Shown here: in pieces, positions 28,713 to 38,288 of the stretch
Numbering within the stretch: position 1 is the stretch's first letter
How the letters are laid out: each line of letters starts with the position of its first letter
NCBI RefSeq assembly: GCF_038069945.1
Contig: NZ_JBBPEV010000003.1
Span: 246,758-310,757, forward strand
From: Aquabacterium sp. A3
GTDB taxonomy: Bacteria > Pseudomonadota > Gammaproteobacteria > Burkholderiales > Burkholderiaceae_C
DNA length: 64,000 bases
Direction: 5' to 3'
Notes under the pieces: generated by a model
Database searches by the model: none
What the model saw: only the letters and a program-made list of their open reading frames with translations
Told to the model about the DNA's origin: nothing
Position numbers and translations under genes: made by a program

Positions 28713-29801
28713 ATGACGCCCAAGTGGGCCCCCTCAGCGATGCCTTCGTCTTCTTCCTTGCTGGCCCTCACGATGGGCGATCCCTGTGGCATCGGCCCAG
28801 AGCTGATTGCCCGCTGGTGGGCCGCACAGACCGGACCGCGCCAGGCCCTGGTGCTGGGCTGCCCCCAGTGGATGGCCCAGGTGGCGGCGTGGTGCGCCCC
28901 GCAGTTGAAGGTGGTGACCGTGACGGGGCCCGAGGCCCTGCCAGGCTTGGCGCACGACGCCATGGCGGTGTGTGCGCCGCCGGGCCTGCCCCCGGATGTG
29001 CCAGCGCTGCCCCCCGGGCAGGTGGACGCCCGCGCTGGGCAGGCCGCGGCCGCCTGTGTGCGCCATGCGGTGCGCCTGGCGCGCGACGGCGTGGTGGGCG
29101 GCATGGTCACCGCGCCATTGCACAAAGAGGCGCTGGCCCTGGCGGGCGAGCCGTACCCGGGACACACCGAGCTCCTCCAGGCCGAGGGCGCGCCTGCTGG
29201 ACACCCGCCCTTGTCGGTGCGGATGATGCTGGCCAACGACCAGCTCAAGACCGTGCTGGTCACCATCCACATGGGGCTGCGCGACGCCATCGAGGCCATC
29301 ACGCTCGACGCGGTGCTGAGCACCGTGCGCATCACCCATCAGTCTGCACCAAACTGGTGCGGATCGGGCTCGCCGCGCATCGCGGTCGCGGGATTGAATC
29401 CCCATGCGGGCGAGGGCGGTTTGTTCGGTACGGAAGAGCAACAGATCATCGCGCCAGCCATCGCGCTGGCCCGCGCCGAAGGCATCGACGTCAGTGGCCC
29501 CTACGCCCCCGACACGATCTTCATGCGGGCCCGCCACGCGCCACCTCAGCACCCGGGTGAGTTCGATGTGGTGGTGGCGATGTACCACGACCAGGGGCTG
29601 ATCCCGGTGAAGTACCTGGGGCTGGACGAGGGTGTCAACATCACCCTGGGTCTGCCGTTTGTGCGCACCAGCCCTGACCACGGCACCGCCTTCGATCTGG
29701 TGGGCACCGGACGGGCCGATCCATCGAGTTTTTCGGCGTCCGTCCGAATGGCGCGCCGCATGCTGGACGGCCGTCTTCAGGCCGCGTCGCGCGGGCGCTG
29801 A
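28713..29801 (+). CDS. pdxA: 4-hydroxythreonine-4-phosphate dehydrogenase
   Basis: 362 residues from ATG at 28713, with GAAGG upstream; an ATG at 28740 would give a form closer to the usual ~330. NAD-dependent enzyme of pyridoxal phosphate synthesis. Motifs: [54 protein letters not shown], and [19 protein letters not shown] with metal-binding His/Asp. The 3' end overlaps the convergent DUF1631 gene by 25 bases. Confidence 0.95.
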   Translation: MTPKWAPSAMPSSSSLLALTMGDPCGIGPELIARWWAAQTGPRQALVLGCPQWMAQVAAWCAPQLKVVTVTGPEALPGLAHDAMAVCAPPGLPPDVPALPPGQVDARAGQAAAACVRHAVRLARDGVVGGMVTAPLHKEALALAGEPYPGHTELLQAEGAPAGHPPLSVRMMLANDQLKTVLVTIHMGLRDAIEAITLDAVLSTVRITHQSAPNWCGSGSPRIAVAGLNPHAGEGGLFGTEEQQIIAPAIALARAEGIDVSGPYAPDTIFMRARHAPPQHPGEFDVVVAMYHDQGLIPVKYLGLDEGVNITLGLPFVRTSPDHGTAFDLVGTGRADPSSFSASVRMARRMLDGRLQAASRGR

Positions 29802-32260
29802 CCTGTTTGAAGGGCGGCCAGTTGCCGGCGTGCCCGCACCGTGGCACGTTCAATCAACTCGGCCTGTTCAAAGGCGCGGAAGCGTCCGCTGTCGCACATC
29901 TTGGCCAGGGTGCGCGCGGTCAGCGAGATCGTTTTTTTGTGCATCCCACCGTGGGTGAAGATGAAAAAGGTCCGCCCTTCACTGACCCAGGTCAGACGCA
30001 CTTTTTTCCACTGCCCCTGCATCATCATCTGGTAGGCCGTGCCTTTCTGGATGTGATGCACCAGCTGCAGGCCCTGTGCGGGTGGCGGTGGGCTGTCGAG
30101 GTCGATGTCCAGTTCGGCCAGGCTGGGGTCCGTGCCCGGCGGATCGCACAGATTGATGTCCAGCGCGGCCTCTTCGGCCACGGCCGCCTCGGACACCAAC
30201 CCCGCCTGCGCGGCTTCTTGCGGCGTGAATGCGCCCACCACGGTCAGGGTGGGCGGGCTGCGCACATCGGTGCTTTCTGCCGGCAAGGGGTCGTTGGCCG
30301 CCTCGTCCCGGGAGGGGATCTTGATCTGCTCGACCTTGTTGAGGCGGTGCTCCAGCATGCGCTGGGTCAGGTCGTGGGCAGGCGCTGCCTTCAGGCATTC
30401 GGCGTGGGCTGGCAGCAACTGCGCAAAAAAAGCCTGTTTGGCGTCCTCGGGCCACTGAATCAAGCCCATGCCTTCGTTGAGGTCCTTCATCAACTTCGGC
30501 AGCTTCAGCAGGAATGCCTTGCGCAGTTGCGGGTGCCCCTTGGGCTGCACGCTCAGCACCAACTCCCGTCCGGCCTCTTTCATCCGCTGGGCCAGCGCCG
30601 ACTGCGGCCCCTCGCGGGAGGCGGCCATCACCTGCACCTGGCTCCAGATTTGCGTCAGAAACTCCCGCACGAAGGTCGGGAGCTCCACATCGGCCAGCTC
30701 TTTGTGCAAAACCTGCATGTAGCGCTGGTGCACCCGCAGGTCGGCCTCGCGCCCCATCAGCATCGACTGGATGGCGCCGACGTCGTCGTCATCGGCGGCC
30801 TGCATGCTGTCGATGAAGGATTCCAGCTCCACCAGCTTGGCCTCGTAGAGGTCCATGCGCTCGAAGTCGCCCTCCACCACCTCGCTGACCAGGTTCGTGA
30901 CGCGTTGCACGCATTCCAGCCCGGCGCCGCTGTCCAGGTCGTCGAACGCTGCAGACAGGTTGGCGATGCGGTTGACGAAGCGCCGAACCGGGTGCCGCCG
31001 CGAACTGAAGAAGCGAGAATCGCTCAGTGCCACCCTCAGCACAGGCATCTGCAGGCGCGCGATCTGCCGGGCCATCTGGGGGGCGACTTTGGGATCCGAC
31101 AAGACCTGGTCGAACAAGGCGGCCACGATGTCGATGATCATCTGATCCAGCGGCGCGCCACCGCGGGCCTGAATCAGCTCCTCGCGGTGCGTGCGGATCA
31201 TGTTGGGCGCCATCAGCGGGCCGGCAAAACCGGCGGCGGCCGTGGCATCGACACCACCCGCCCCCAAAGCGGCGGTCTCTACGGGCCCCGCCGCCCCGCC
31301 GGCCGCCATGTTGACCATGGCGATGCGGCGCAGCAGATCCTGAAAATCCGCGTTGCCCGCCGCCTCGGCCAAGGGGGCAGGCCCGGTGGCCGATCCCGGC
31401 ATGGTGTGGGCGCCGTGGCTTTGGTCCTGCCAAGGTGTGGGCACCCCGAACATGTGGCTGAGCACCTGCGCCACGCGTTCTCCGGCGTGACCGCCTGGGC
31501 CGCCACCCATGGGCCGGGTGTGCAACTCGCCGCCCGTGGAAGAGGGAGAGGATGACGATGAGGCCAATGGCGCGGGCGCCGTTTGCAGACCCATGCCGCT
31601 GGTGGTGCTGGCCGTGGCACGGCGACGCACGGTGGGCGGCAGAGGCTCAATCCCCTGGCGCCGCAAGGCTCCCACCAATTGCTCGTAAGCGGGTGCTAAA
31701 GCGTCGGGCAAGAGCGTGGTCCACAGGTCGATCAGGGTCTGAACGGCGGGGCGCTCCACCCCCTCCCGGGCCAGGCTGTCCAGCAAGGCCTTGGTCACCA
31801 CCTGAGGCCGGAAAGGGTGGGGCGGCGCCTCGTCGGTGTCGGTGGCCCCGCTCAGGGCGCTGAGCTGGGCATGAAGCGTGGCCAGGTGGGTGTCGCAGCG
31901 GGTGCTGACGGTTTGGGCCAGCCGATCGGCCGCTACCGACCGGTCGACCGTGTCGTCATCGACCAGACTGAGTGCCGACCAGTCCGGCGCTGCGCTCTCG
32001 CTCAGGGGGCTGTGGGCACTGTGCCGCCCCCACTTGTCCAGAGACTCTCGCATGGCCCGCGCAAACGCCGGCCACAACTTCGAGCGGCAGCGGGCCAACT
32101 GCTGCTCGGCATCCATCCATTCCTGGCGCTTGACCGCCTGCGTGCTGGCCGCGGCCAGGTGCGGGAGCTGGGTCAGGGAGCGATCCACCAGGTCGGCCAC
32201 CGCCTGCTGGAACACGTCCAGGGCGGTCTGGGCAACGGCTTCGGTACGGTGATCGGTCAC
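29777..32260 (-). CDS. DUF1631 family protein
   Basis: 827 residues, GTG start with GGAAAA upstream. Large cytoplasmic, mostly helical protein without membrane segments. N-terminal part begins TEAVAQTALDVFQQAVADL; a central core (~345-610) carries MARQIARLQMPVLRVALSD and FFSSRRHPVRRFVNRIANL, the best conserved DUF1631 region; two low-complexity linkers flank it. The C-terminal ~100 residues (WKKVRLTWVSEGRTFFIFTH) look like a small beta domain, perhaps PilZ-like. Some databases misname the family thymidine phosphorylase; there is no support for that. Function unknown. Confidence 0.85.
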   Translation of the reverse strand: MTDHRTEAVAQTALDVFQQAVADLVDRSLTQLPHLAAASTQAVKRQEWMDAEQQLARCRSKLWPAFARAMRESLDKWGRHSAHSPLSESAAPDWSALSLVDDDTVDRSVAADRLAQTVSTRCDTHLATLHAQLSALSGATDTDEAPPHPFRPQVVTKALLDSLAREGVERPAVQTLIDLWTTLLPDALAPAYEQLVGALRRQGIEPLPPTVRRRATASTTSGMGLQTAPAPLASSSSSPSSTGGELHTRPMGGGPGGHAGERVAQVLSHMFGVPTPWQDQSHGAHTMPGSATGPAPLAEAAGNADFQDLLRRIAMVNMAAGGAAGPVETAALGAGGVDATAAAGFAGPLMAPNMIRTHREELIQARGGAPLDQMIIDIVAALFDQVLSDPKVAPQMARQIARLQMPVLRVALSDSRFFSSRRHPVRRFVNRIANLSAAFDDLDSGAGLECVQRVTNLVSEVVEGDFERMDLYEAKLVELESFIDSMQAADDDDVGAIQSMLMGREADLRVHQRYMQVLHKELADVELPTFVREFLTQIWSQVQVMAASREGPQSALAQRMKEAGRELVLSVQPKGHPQLRKAFLLKLPKLMKDLNEGMGLIQWPEDAKQAFFAQLLPAHAECLKAAPAHDLTQRMLEHRLNKVEQIKIPSRDEAANDPLPAESTDVRSPPTLTVVGAFTPQEAAQAGLVSEAAVAEEAALDINLCDPPGTDPSLAELDIDLDSPPPPAQGLQLVHHIQKGTAYQMMMQGQWKKVRLTWVSEGRTFFIFTHGGMHKKTISLTARTLAKMCDSGRFRAFEQAELIERATVRARRQLAALQTGQRPRDAA

Positions 32261-32484
32261 GGCTTTTTCCAGCGGGCTGTGGGCAGGTTCGCCCTCGGCG
32301 CTCCCAGGAGCACCTTCTCATCGTGATGTATCGGCCTGGACGGGAAAAACTGCAGCCTTGTTGCGAATTGTCACAAGCCGATGTGCGGGAATCTGTGCGG
32401 TCAGGGGGGGGCGTTGAAAAGCCGTTGACGCAAGACAGCAGACAATCGTTCTGAGACATTGCCGGGAGGGGGCTCAAGCTCCGA

Positions 32485-32490
32485 TACAAT
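32485..32490 (+). promoter_or_regulatory. -10 element candidate for petABC
   Basis: TACAAT within CCGATACAATAACC, about 53 bases before the petA ATG. A weak TTGCCG lies at 32459-32464 with a long 20-base spacing. The 282-base gap between the DUF1631 and petA starts must hold divergent promoters; nothing else in it is convincing. Confidence 0.4.
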
Positions 32491-32542
32491 AACCGGTTGA
32501 CCCCATTCAATGTCATCGTCCCTCCAGTCCCTAAGGATACCC

Positions 32543-33139
32543 ATGAGCAATCAGCCAGTGGACCCAAGCCGTCGGACCTGGGTGACCATGGCCTGCGCCG
32601 CCGGTGGCGTAGGCGGCGTGGCCACCGCCATCCCCTTTGTGTCGACCTTTCAACCCTCCGAGCGGGCACGTGCCGCCGGGGCTGCCGTCGAGGCAGACAT
32701 CAGCGCGCTCAAGCCGGGCGAGATGATGACGGTCGAATGGCGTGGCAAACCTGTGTGGATCATGCGCCGCACAGAAGAGCAACTGGCTGCCCTGCCCAAG
32801 CTCGACCCTCAACTGGCCGACCCGGCCTCCGAGCTCAAGCCTGAAGAGTGCCCCGAGTACGCACGCAACACCCACCGCTCCATCAAGCCCGATGTGCTGG
32901 TGACGGTGGGCATCTGCACGCACCTGGGCTGTTCGCCGACGGCCAAGTTCCAGACCGGCGCGCAGCCTTCGCTGCCTGACGACTGGGCAGGCGGCTTCCT
33001 GTGCCCCTGCCACGGCTCCACCTTCGACCTGGCGGGCCGCGTGTTCAAGAACAAGCCGGCACCCACCAACCTTGAAGTGCCTCCCCACATGTACCTGTCT
33101 GACACCAAGCTGCTGATTGGTGAAGACAAGAAGGCCTGA
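32543..33139 (+). CDS. petA: Ubiquinol-cytochrome c reductase iron-sulfur (Rieske) subunit
   Basis: 198 residues from ATG at 32543 (TAAGGA upstream). An N-terminal RRTWV with a following hydrophobic segment forms a Tat-type anchor, then the Rieske domain with CTHLGC and CPCHGS binding the 2Fe-2S cluster. It transfers electrons from ubiquinol to cytochrome c1 in the periplasm. First gene of petABC; the Tat genes needed to export it are 5 kb upstream. Confidence 0.97.
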   Translation: MSNQPVDPSRRTWVTMACAAGGVGGVATAIPFVSTFQPSERARAAGAAVEADISALKPGEMMTVEWRGKPVWIMRRTEEQLAALPKLDPQLADPASELKPEECPEYARNTHRSIKPDVLVTVGICTHLGCSPTAKFQTGAQPSLPDDWAGGFLCPCHGSTFDLAGRVFKNKPAPTNLEVPPHMYLSDTKLLIGEDKKA

Positions 33140-33153
33140 CAGGAGACCCCAAG

Positions 33154-34557
33154 ATGGCTGAAATGAAACAAGCACCGGCCGGAGCTTCGGCTGGCGTGAA
33201 GTTGATGACGTGGATCGACAACCGATTCCCGGCGACCAAAATGTACAAGGAGCACATGTCCGAGTACTACGCGCCGAAGAACTTCAACTTCTGGTATTTC
33301 TTCGGTTCGCTGGCCATGCTCGTGCTGGTGATCCAGATCGTGACCGGCATCTTCCTGGTCATGCACTACAAGCCGGACGCCAACCTGGCGTTCGCCTCGG
33401 TCGAGTACATCATGCGTGATGTGCCCTGGGGCTGGCTGATCCGCTACCTGCACTCCACCGGCGCCTCGGCGTTCTTTGTGGTGGTCTACCTGCACATGTT
33501 CCGTGGGCTGTTGTACGGTTCCTACCGCACACCGCGTGAACTGGTCTGGATCTTCGGTTGCCTGATCTTCCTGTGCCTGATGGCCGAAGCCTTCATGGGC
33601 TACCTGCTGCCCTGGGGTCAGATGTCGTTCTGGGGCGCCCAGGTGATCATCAACCTGTTTGCCGCCATTCCCTTCGTCGGTCCTGACCTGGCCCTGCTGA
33701 TCCGCGGTGACTTCGTCGTGGGCGATGCCACCCTGAACCGATTCTTCTCGCTGCACGTGATCGCCGTGCCCCTGGTCCTGCTGGGCCTGGTGGTGGCGCA
33801 CATCATTGCGCTGCACGAAGTCGGCTCGAACAACCCGGACGGTGTCGAGATCAAGCAAGGTCCCAAGGACGCCAATGGCCACCCGCTGGACGGCATCCCC
33901 TTCCACCCCTACTACTCGGTGCACGACATCATGGGTGTGGCTGGCTTCCTGATCCTGTTCTCGGCCGTGGTGTTCTTCGCCCCTGAGTTCGGCGGCTACT
34001 TCCTGGAGTTCAACAACTTCATCCCGGCCGATCCGTACAAGACCCCACCGCACATTGCGCCGGTCTGGTACTTCACCCCCTTCTACTCCATGCTGCGCGC
34101 CACCACGTCCGAGATGACGACGGTGTTTGCGGCTCTGGTCGTGGTGGGCGGTGTGCTCAACCTCGTCAAGGGTTCGGGCACCGGCAAGACCAAACTGCTG
34201 CTGCTGGTGGGCTCCATTGTTCTGGCGGTGCTGCTGAAGACCTTCGACGCGAAGTTCTGGGGCGTGGCCGTGATGGGCGGTGCCGTGGTCATCCTGGCGT
34301 TTTTGCCCTGGTTGGACAAGAGCCCTGTCAAGTCCATCCGCTACCGTCCAGGCTGGCACAAGGTCATCTATGGCGTGTTCGTGGTCAACTTCGTCATCCT
34401 CGGCTGGTTGGGCATTGAGCCGCCGTCACCGGTGTACGAGCGCATTTCGCAAGTTGGCACGCTGCTGTATCTGGGCTTTTTCTTCCTGATGCCTTTCTGG
34501 AGTCAGATGGGCACCTTCAAGCCCGTGCCTGATCGCGTGACCTTCAAGCCCCACTGA
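33154..34557 (+). CDS. petB: Cytochrome b of the bc1 complex
   Basis: 467 residues, AGGAG upstream. Full-length cytochrome b with eight to nine membrane helices; heme-ligand histidine pairs are in RYLHSTGASAFFVVVYLHMFRG and FFSLHVIAVPLVLLGLVVAHIIALHE. The ubiquinol-site PEWY-type motif is represented by APVWYFTPFYSML, i.e. PVWY rather than PEWY. It lies 14 bases after petA and 17 bases before petC. Confidence 0.96.
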   Translation: MAEMKQAPAGASAGVKLMTWIDNRFPATKMYKEHMSEYYAPKNFNFWYFFGSLAMLVLVIQIVTGIFLVMHYKPDANLAFASVEYIMRDVPWGWLIRYLHSTGASAFFVVVYLHMFRGLLYGSYRTPRELVWIFGCLIFLCLMAEAFMGYLLPWGQMSFWGAQVIINLFAAIPFVGPDLALLIRGDFVVGDATLNRFFSLHVIAVPLVLLGLVVAHIIALHEVGSNNPDGVEIKQGPKDANGHPLDGIPFHPYYSVHDIMGVAGFLILFSAVVFFAPEFGGYFLEFNNFIPADPYKTPPHIAPVWYFTPFYSMLRATTSEMTTVFAALVVVGGVLNLVKGSGTGKTKLLLLVGSIVLAVLLKTFDAKFWGVAVMGGAVVILAFLPWLDKSPVKSIRYRPGWHKVIYGVFVVNFVILGWLGIEPPSPVYERISQVGTLLYLGFFFLMPFWSQMGTFKPVPDRVTFKPH

Positions 34558-34574
34558 TCGCAGGACCCGCAGAC

Positions 34575-35345
34575 ATGAAAAAAATCATTGCCTCTCTGCT
34601 GGCCGCACTGGCCATGGTCTCCGGCGCATACGCCGCCGGTGGCGCAGGCATCGCGCTCGACAAGTTCCCCAAAGAGCGCCTGTCCGATCTGGCTGCACTG
34701 CAAAACGGTGCCAAGCTGTTCGTGAACTACTGCCTGAACTGTCACTCGGCCGCGTTCATGCGCTACAACCGCCTGCGCGACATCGGCCTGACCGAGCAGC
34801 AGATCAAAGACAACCTGCTGTTCGCCACCGACAAGGTGGGTGACACCATGAAGGTGTCGCTGGCTGACCGTGATGCCAAGGCCTGGTTCGGTGCGGTGCC
34901 TCCAGACCTGACCCTGGTGGCCCGTTCACGCTCCAGCCACGCTGGCTCGGGTGCCGACTACCTCTACACGTACTTGCGCACTTTCTACCGTGACGACACC
35001 CGTCCCACCGGTTGGAACAACCTCGCGTTCGCCAACGTCGGCATGCCTCACGTGATGTGGGAGCTGCAGGGCCAACGTGCGGCCAAGTTCGTTGAAGCGG
35101 CTGATCCGCACGATCCCAGCAAGAAGATCCACACCTTCGAAGGCTTCGAGCAATTGACGCCCGGTACCATGTCGCCCCAGGAGTTCGACAGCGCCATGGC
35201 CGACTTGGTGGCTTACCTCCAGTGGATGTCTGAGCCCGTGGCACAGCAGCGCGTTCGCATCGGTGTGGGCGTTCTGATCTTCCTGTCGATCTTCCTGTTC
35301 ATTGCCTGGCGTCTGAATGCCGCCTTCTGGAAAGACGTGAAGTGA
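34575..35345 (+). CDS. petC: Cytochrome c1
   Basis: 256 residues. Signal peptide (MKKIIASLLAALAMVSGAYA), covalent heme motif CLNCH, a distal methionine region near GMPHVMWELQG, and one C-terminal membrane anchor (VGVLIFLSIFLFIAWRL) ending in FWKDVK. It passes electrons from the Rieske centre to soluble cytochrome c. Third and last gene of petABC. Confidence 0.96.
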   Translation: MKKIIASLLAALAMVSGAYAAGGAGIALDKFPKERLSDLAALQNGAKLFVNYCLNCHSAAFMRYNRLRDIGLTEQQIKDNLLFATDKVGDTMKVSLADRDAKAWFGAVPPDLTLVARSRSSHAGSGADYLYTYLRTFYRDDTRPTGWNNLAFANVGMPHVMWELQGQRAAKFVEAADPHDPSKKIHTFEGFEQLTPGTMSPQEFDSAMADLVAYLQWMSEPVAQQRVRIGVGVLIFLSIFLFIAWRLNAAFWKDVK

Positions 35346-35480
35346 TGCGTCGCTCCCTGTGGGGTTGACCTGCAGGGGGCGTCACGGCGCAGTGGCCCGC
35401 CTCGCGCGGCCACTGCGCTTCATTGTTTTGTAGCGGACGCTTGTCCGCCCACCTAGAGACTCTTTGAGGAGCCCACCGCC

Positions 35481-36095
35481 ATGATGGTGCTGTATTCCGG
35501 AACGACCTGCCCCTATTCGCACCGCTGCCGTTTCGTCCTGTTCGAAAAGGGCATGGATTTTGAAATTCGCGATGTGGACATCTACGCCAAGCCGGAAGAC
35601 ATCGCGCTGATGAACCCGTACAACGAGGTGCCCATCCTGGTTGAGCGCGATCTCATCCTGTACGAGTCGCACATCATCAACGAGTACATCGACGAGCGTT
35701 TCCCGCATCCGCAACTGATGCCGGGTGACCCCGTGGCCCGCGCCCGCGTGCGCCTGTTCCTGTTGAACTTCGAAAAAGAGCTGTTTGCCCATGTGAACAC
35801 CCTGGAAGGCCGCAGTGGCGTCAAGGCCAATGACAAGCAGCTGGAGAAGGCTCGCTCGCAGATCCGCGACCGTCTCACGCAGCTGGCCCCGATCTTCTTG
35901 AAGAACAAGTACATGCTGGGCGACGACTTCTCCATGCTGGATGTGGCCATCGCCCCTCTGTTGTGGCGCCTGGACTACTACGGCATCGAGCTGTCGAAGA
36001 ACGCCTTGCCGCTGTTGAAGTATGCCGAGCGCATCTTCTCGCGTCCGGCGTACATCGAGGCGCTGACACCGTCCGAGAAGGTCATGCGCAAGTAA
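35481..36095 (+). CDS. sspA: Stringent starvation protein A (GST-fold)
   Basis: 204 residues. Thioredoxin-like N-terminal domain (VLYSGTTCPYSHRCRFVLFEKG, then YNEVPILVERDLILYESHII) and a helical C-terminal GST domain (~90-200). SspA binds RNA polymerase in gammaproteobacteria and affects stress and virulence genes; it lacks GST activity there. GAGGAG precedes the double ATG at 35481/35484. Placement between petABC and sspB is conserved in betaproteobacteria. Confidence 0.94.
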   Translation: MMVLYSGTTCPYSHRCRFVLFEKGMDFEIRDVDIYAKPEDIALMNPYNEVPILVERDLILYESHIINEYIDERFPHPQLMPGDPVARARVRLFLLNFEKELFAHVNTLEGRSGVKANDKQLEKARSQIRDRLTQLAPIFLKNKYMLGDDFSMLDVAIAPLLWRLDYYGIELSKNALPLLKYAERIFSRPAYIEALTPSEKVMRK

Positions 36096-36125
36096 GCGGC
36101 GGCAGTGTCCCCAGAGCACCAAAGC

Positions 36126-36653
36126 ATGTCTTCTTCTGATCAAGAGCCCTCTGCGCAGGGCAACTCCACCCGCCCGTACCTCATTCGTGCCTTGCACGAC
36201 TGGTGCACGGACAACGGCTTCACGCCTTATCTGGCGGTGTATGTCGATCGTTCGGTGCAGGTGCCCATGGAGTACGTGAAGAACAACGAGATCGTGCTCA
36301 ACGTCAGCTTTGAGGCCACCAGCCAGCTGCAGTTGGGCAATGAGTTCATCGAGTTCAAGGCGCGTTTTGGGGGCTCTGCACGAGAAATCAGCGTGCCGGT
36401 GGACCACGTGATCGCCATCTACGCCCGCGAAAACGGGCAGGGCATGGCCTTTCCGGTACCGACCATCACGTCCGATGAGGGCGAGCCGTCGGCCACCAGC
36501 CAGACGGCCGCGCACGATGCCGAACCTGCCGACGAGGACCGCTCGCCTTTGCGCCTGGCCAGTGCGCAGGAGGCGTCCGACGAAGACCCGGGTCCTGACA
36601 CGCCTCCCCCTGCCGGCGGTGGTGTGCGCCCCACACTGCGGCGCATCAAGTAA
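36126..36653 (+). CDS. sspB: ClpXP protease specificity-enhancing factor SspB
   Basis: 175 residues from ATG at 36126; a GTG at 36105 would extend it by 7. The folded part (~10-115) starts RPYLIRALHDWCTDNGFTPYLAV and contains NEIVLNVSFEATSQLQLGN and FKARFGG. It tethers ssrA-tagged proteins to ClpXP. An acidic, Pro-rich linker follows and the protein ends in GGGVRPTLRRIK, the ClpX-binding tail typical of SspB. Confidence 0.94.
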   Translation: MSSSDQEPSAQGNSTRPYLIRALHDWCTDNGFTPYLAVYVDRSVQVPMEYVKNNEIVLNVSFEATSQLQLGNEFIEFKARFGGSAREISVPVDHVIAIYARENGQGMAFPVPTITSDEGEPSATSQTAAHDAEPADEDRSPLRLASAQEASDEDPGPDTPPPAGGGVRPTLRRIK

Positions 36654-36680
36654 GTCGTCGCGGTGTACACTGCGTTCCGC

Positions 36681-36756
36681 GCCGGCTTAGCTCAGTTGGT
36701 AGAGCAACCGCCTTGTAAGCGGTAGGTCGTCAGTTCGAATCCGACAGCCGGCACCA
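36681..36756 (+). tRNA. tRNA-Thr (anticodon TGT)
   Basis: 76 bases with encoded CCA. Acceptor GCCGGCT pairs with AGCCGGC; D arm with AGCTCAGTTGGTAGAGC; anticodon stem ACCGC/GCGGT around CTTGTAA, anticodon TGT; T arm with GTTCGAATC. A -10-like TACACT (36666-36671) lies 9 bases upstream, suggesting its own promoter. A strong terminator follows. Confidence 0.96.
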
Positions 36757-36761
36757 TCAAA

Positions 36762-36789
36762 AAAGCCCTCGGTTTGCGCCGAGGGCTTT
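36762..36789. terminator. Bidirectional intrinsic terminator
   Basis: AAAGCCCTCGG pairs perfectly with CCGAGGGCTTT around a 6-base loop. It has A-rich bases on the left and T-rich bases on the right, so it can stop both the tRNA-Thr transcript (plus) and the tolC-like gene (minus, ending at 36829). Confidence 0.9.
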
Positions 36790-36828
36790 GTCGTTATAGG
36801 CGCCGTTATAGACCTCGTTATGGGCCCG

Positions 36829-38190
36829 TCAGGGCGCTTTGGGCTCTGGGGTCAGCAGCGCCTTGTTGAGCTGCTCGATGTCTTGAACCGCCAGCGTGCC
36901 GCTGGCCTGACGCAGTCGCATGCTGCCCACGATCACGTCGTAACGTGCCCTGAACAGGTCTTTCTGGGTGCTCAGCAGTTGCGTCTGGGCGTCCAGAACA
37001 TCCTTGTTGATGCGCACACCCACGCGGTAGCCCAGTTGGGTCGCCTCCAGTGCCAGCTTGGCGGATGATTCGGCCGCTTCGAAGGCCTGCACCTGGGCCA
37101 GACCAGACTGCACGCCCAGGTAAGCTTGCCGGGTGCTGAGGCTGCTGCTGCGCATGGCGTTGTCCACGTCGTTGCGGGCTTTTTCCACCAGGGCCAGTGC
37201 TTCACGCACCTGGTTCTGCGTGGCGCCACCGGTGTACAGCGGCACATTCATCTCAACGCCCAGCGACGCCGTGGTGCCATCACCATTGCTGCTGCGCAGC
37301 AGCGACACGCTCGAATCGACATCGGTGTTCGTGGCGTTGGCCACCAGGTCCACGGTGGGCAGGTGGCCCGCCTTCACGCGATCGACTTCCAGCTCGGCCG
37401 CCTTCAGCCCCGCCTGCGCCTTGCGCACCAGGGGTGACGTGGTCGTGGCCTGAACCACCCAGTTGGACACGTTGCCGGGGGTGAGGCTGTCCAGTTTGGA
37501 GGGCGCCACCAGGGCGTCCGGCTCCACCTGGGTTTTGCCCGCCAGTTGGTCGAGGGCCAGCCGCTTGACCTGCAAATCATTGGCTGCGGCCAGCTCTTGG
37601 GCGGTGGCCAGGTCGAATCGGGCCTGTGCTTCCCGGGTGTCGGTGATGGTGGCGTTGCCCACCTCGAAGCTGCGTTTGGCCGATGCCAGTTGCTCCTCCA
37701 GGGCCTTCTTGTTGGCCAGCGTCGTCTGCAACACGTCTTGGGCGGCCAGCACGTCAAAGTACGCCTGGGTCAGGCGCACGATGAGGTCTTGCTCGGCGAT
37801 CTGCAGATCGGCCTGCGCGGCGCTCAATGACTGTTCGGCCTGTTCAACCTGGGCCCAGCTCGCCTTGTTGAACAAAGGCTGTCGAGCAGACAAGCCTGCA
37901 CGTTTCACAGTGGCGTAGCCGTCAGCGTTGCCGGCGATGGGGTTGGCCTGCACATCGGACCTGACCCGGTTGCGGTTCACAGAGGCTTGCAAGCCCACGG
38001 AGGGGCGCAGCAGTGCTTTGGCTTGTTCGGCCTTGAATCGGGCGGCTTCCGCCTGCGCTTGCGCCGCCAGGAACGTGGCGTCGTGGCTGCGCGCGGCCTC
38101 GAACAAGGACAGCAGGCTTTCGGCCTGGGCCATGGGACTCCACGCTACCAGCGTGCTGGCCAATGCAAGGGCCGAGGCCTTGACGCGCAT
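36829..38190 (-). CDS. TolC family outer membrane protein
   Basis: 453 residues from ATG at 38190 (MRVKASALALASTLVAW); the frame allows an ATG at 38238. Signal peptide with cleavage near AQA-ES, then two repeated coiled-coil halves typical of TolC-type trimeric channels (LLRPSVGLQASVNRNRV; LPTVDLVANATNTDVDSS). Strand-rich segments with GGATQNQVREA and RQAYLGVQSGLAQV agree with the family. It would connect inner-membrane pumps or type I secretion to the outside. The partner pump is not in the window; the TetR gene upstream on the same strand may control it. Confidence 0.92.
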   Translation of the reverse strand: MRVKASALALASTLVAWSPMAQAESLLSLFEAARSHDATFLAAQAQAEAARFKAEQAKALLRPSVGLQASVNRNRVRSDVQANPIAGNADGYATVKRAGLSARQPLFNKASWAQVEQAEQSLSAAQADLQIAEQDLIVRLTQAYFDVLAAQDVLQTTLANKKALEEQLASAKRSFEVGNATITDTREAQARFDLATAQELAAANDLQVKRLALDQLAGKTQVEPDALVAPSKLDSLTPGNVSNWVVQATTTSPLVRKAQAGLKAAELEVDRVKAGHLPTVDLVANATNTDVDSSVSLLRSSNGDGTTASLGVEMNVPLYTGGATQNQVREALALVEKARNDVDNAMRSSSLSTRQAYLGVQSGLAQVQAFEAAESSAKLALEATQLGYRVGVRINKDVLDAQTQLLSTQKDLFRARYDVIVGSMRLRQASGTLAVQDIEQLNKALLTPEPKAP

Positions 38191-38288
38191 GAGCTTGACC
38201 GAGCGTGTCGCGGCAGACGGCGGGGACGAAAAGGGCATACAGCTTCCTTGTTGGCAATCGGGGCGCTCGCGCTCCGGGCTGGGGTGGA

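Noticed and set aside
29807..31555. 582-codon open frame on the plus strand
   Set aside because: Antisense to DUF1631 with no recognisable domain; skewed composition and no ribosome-binding site.
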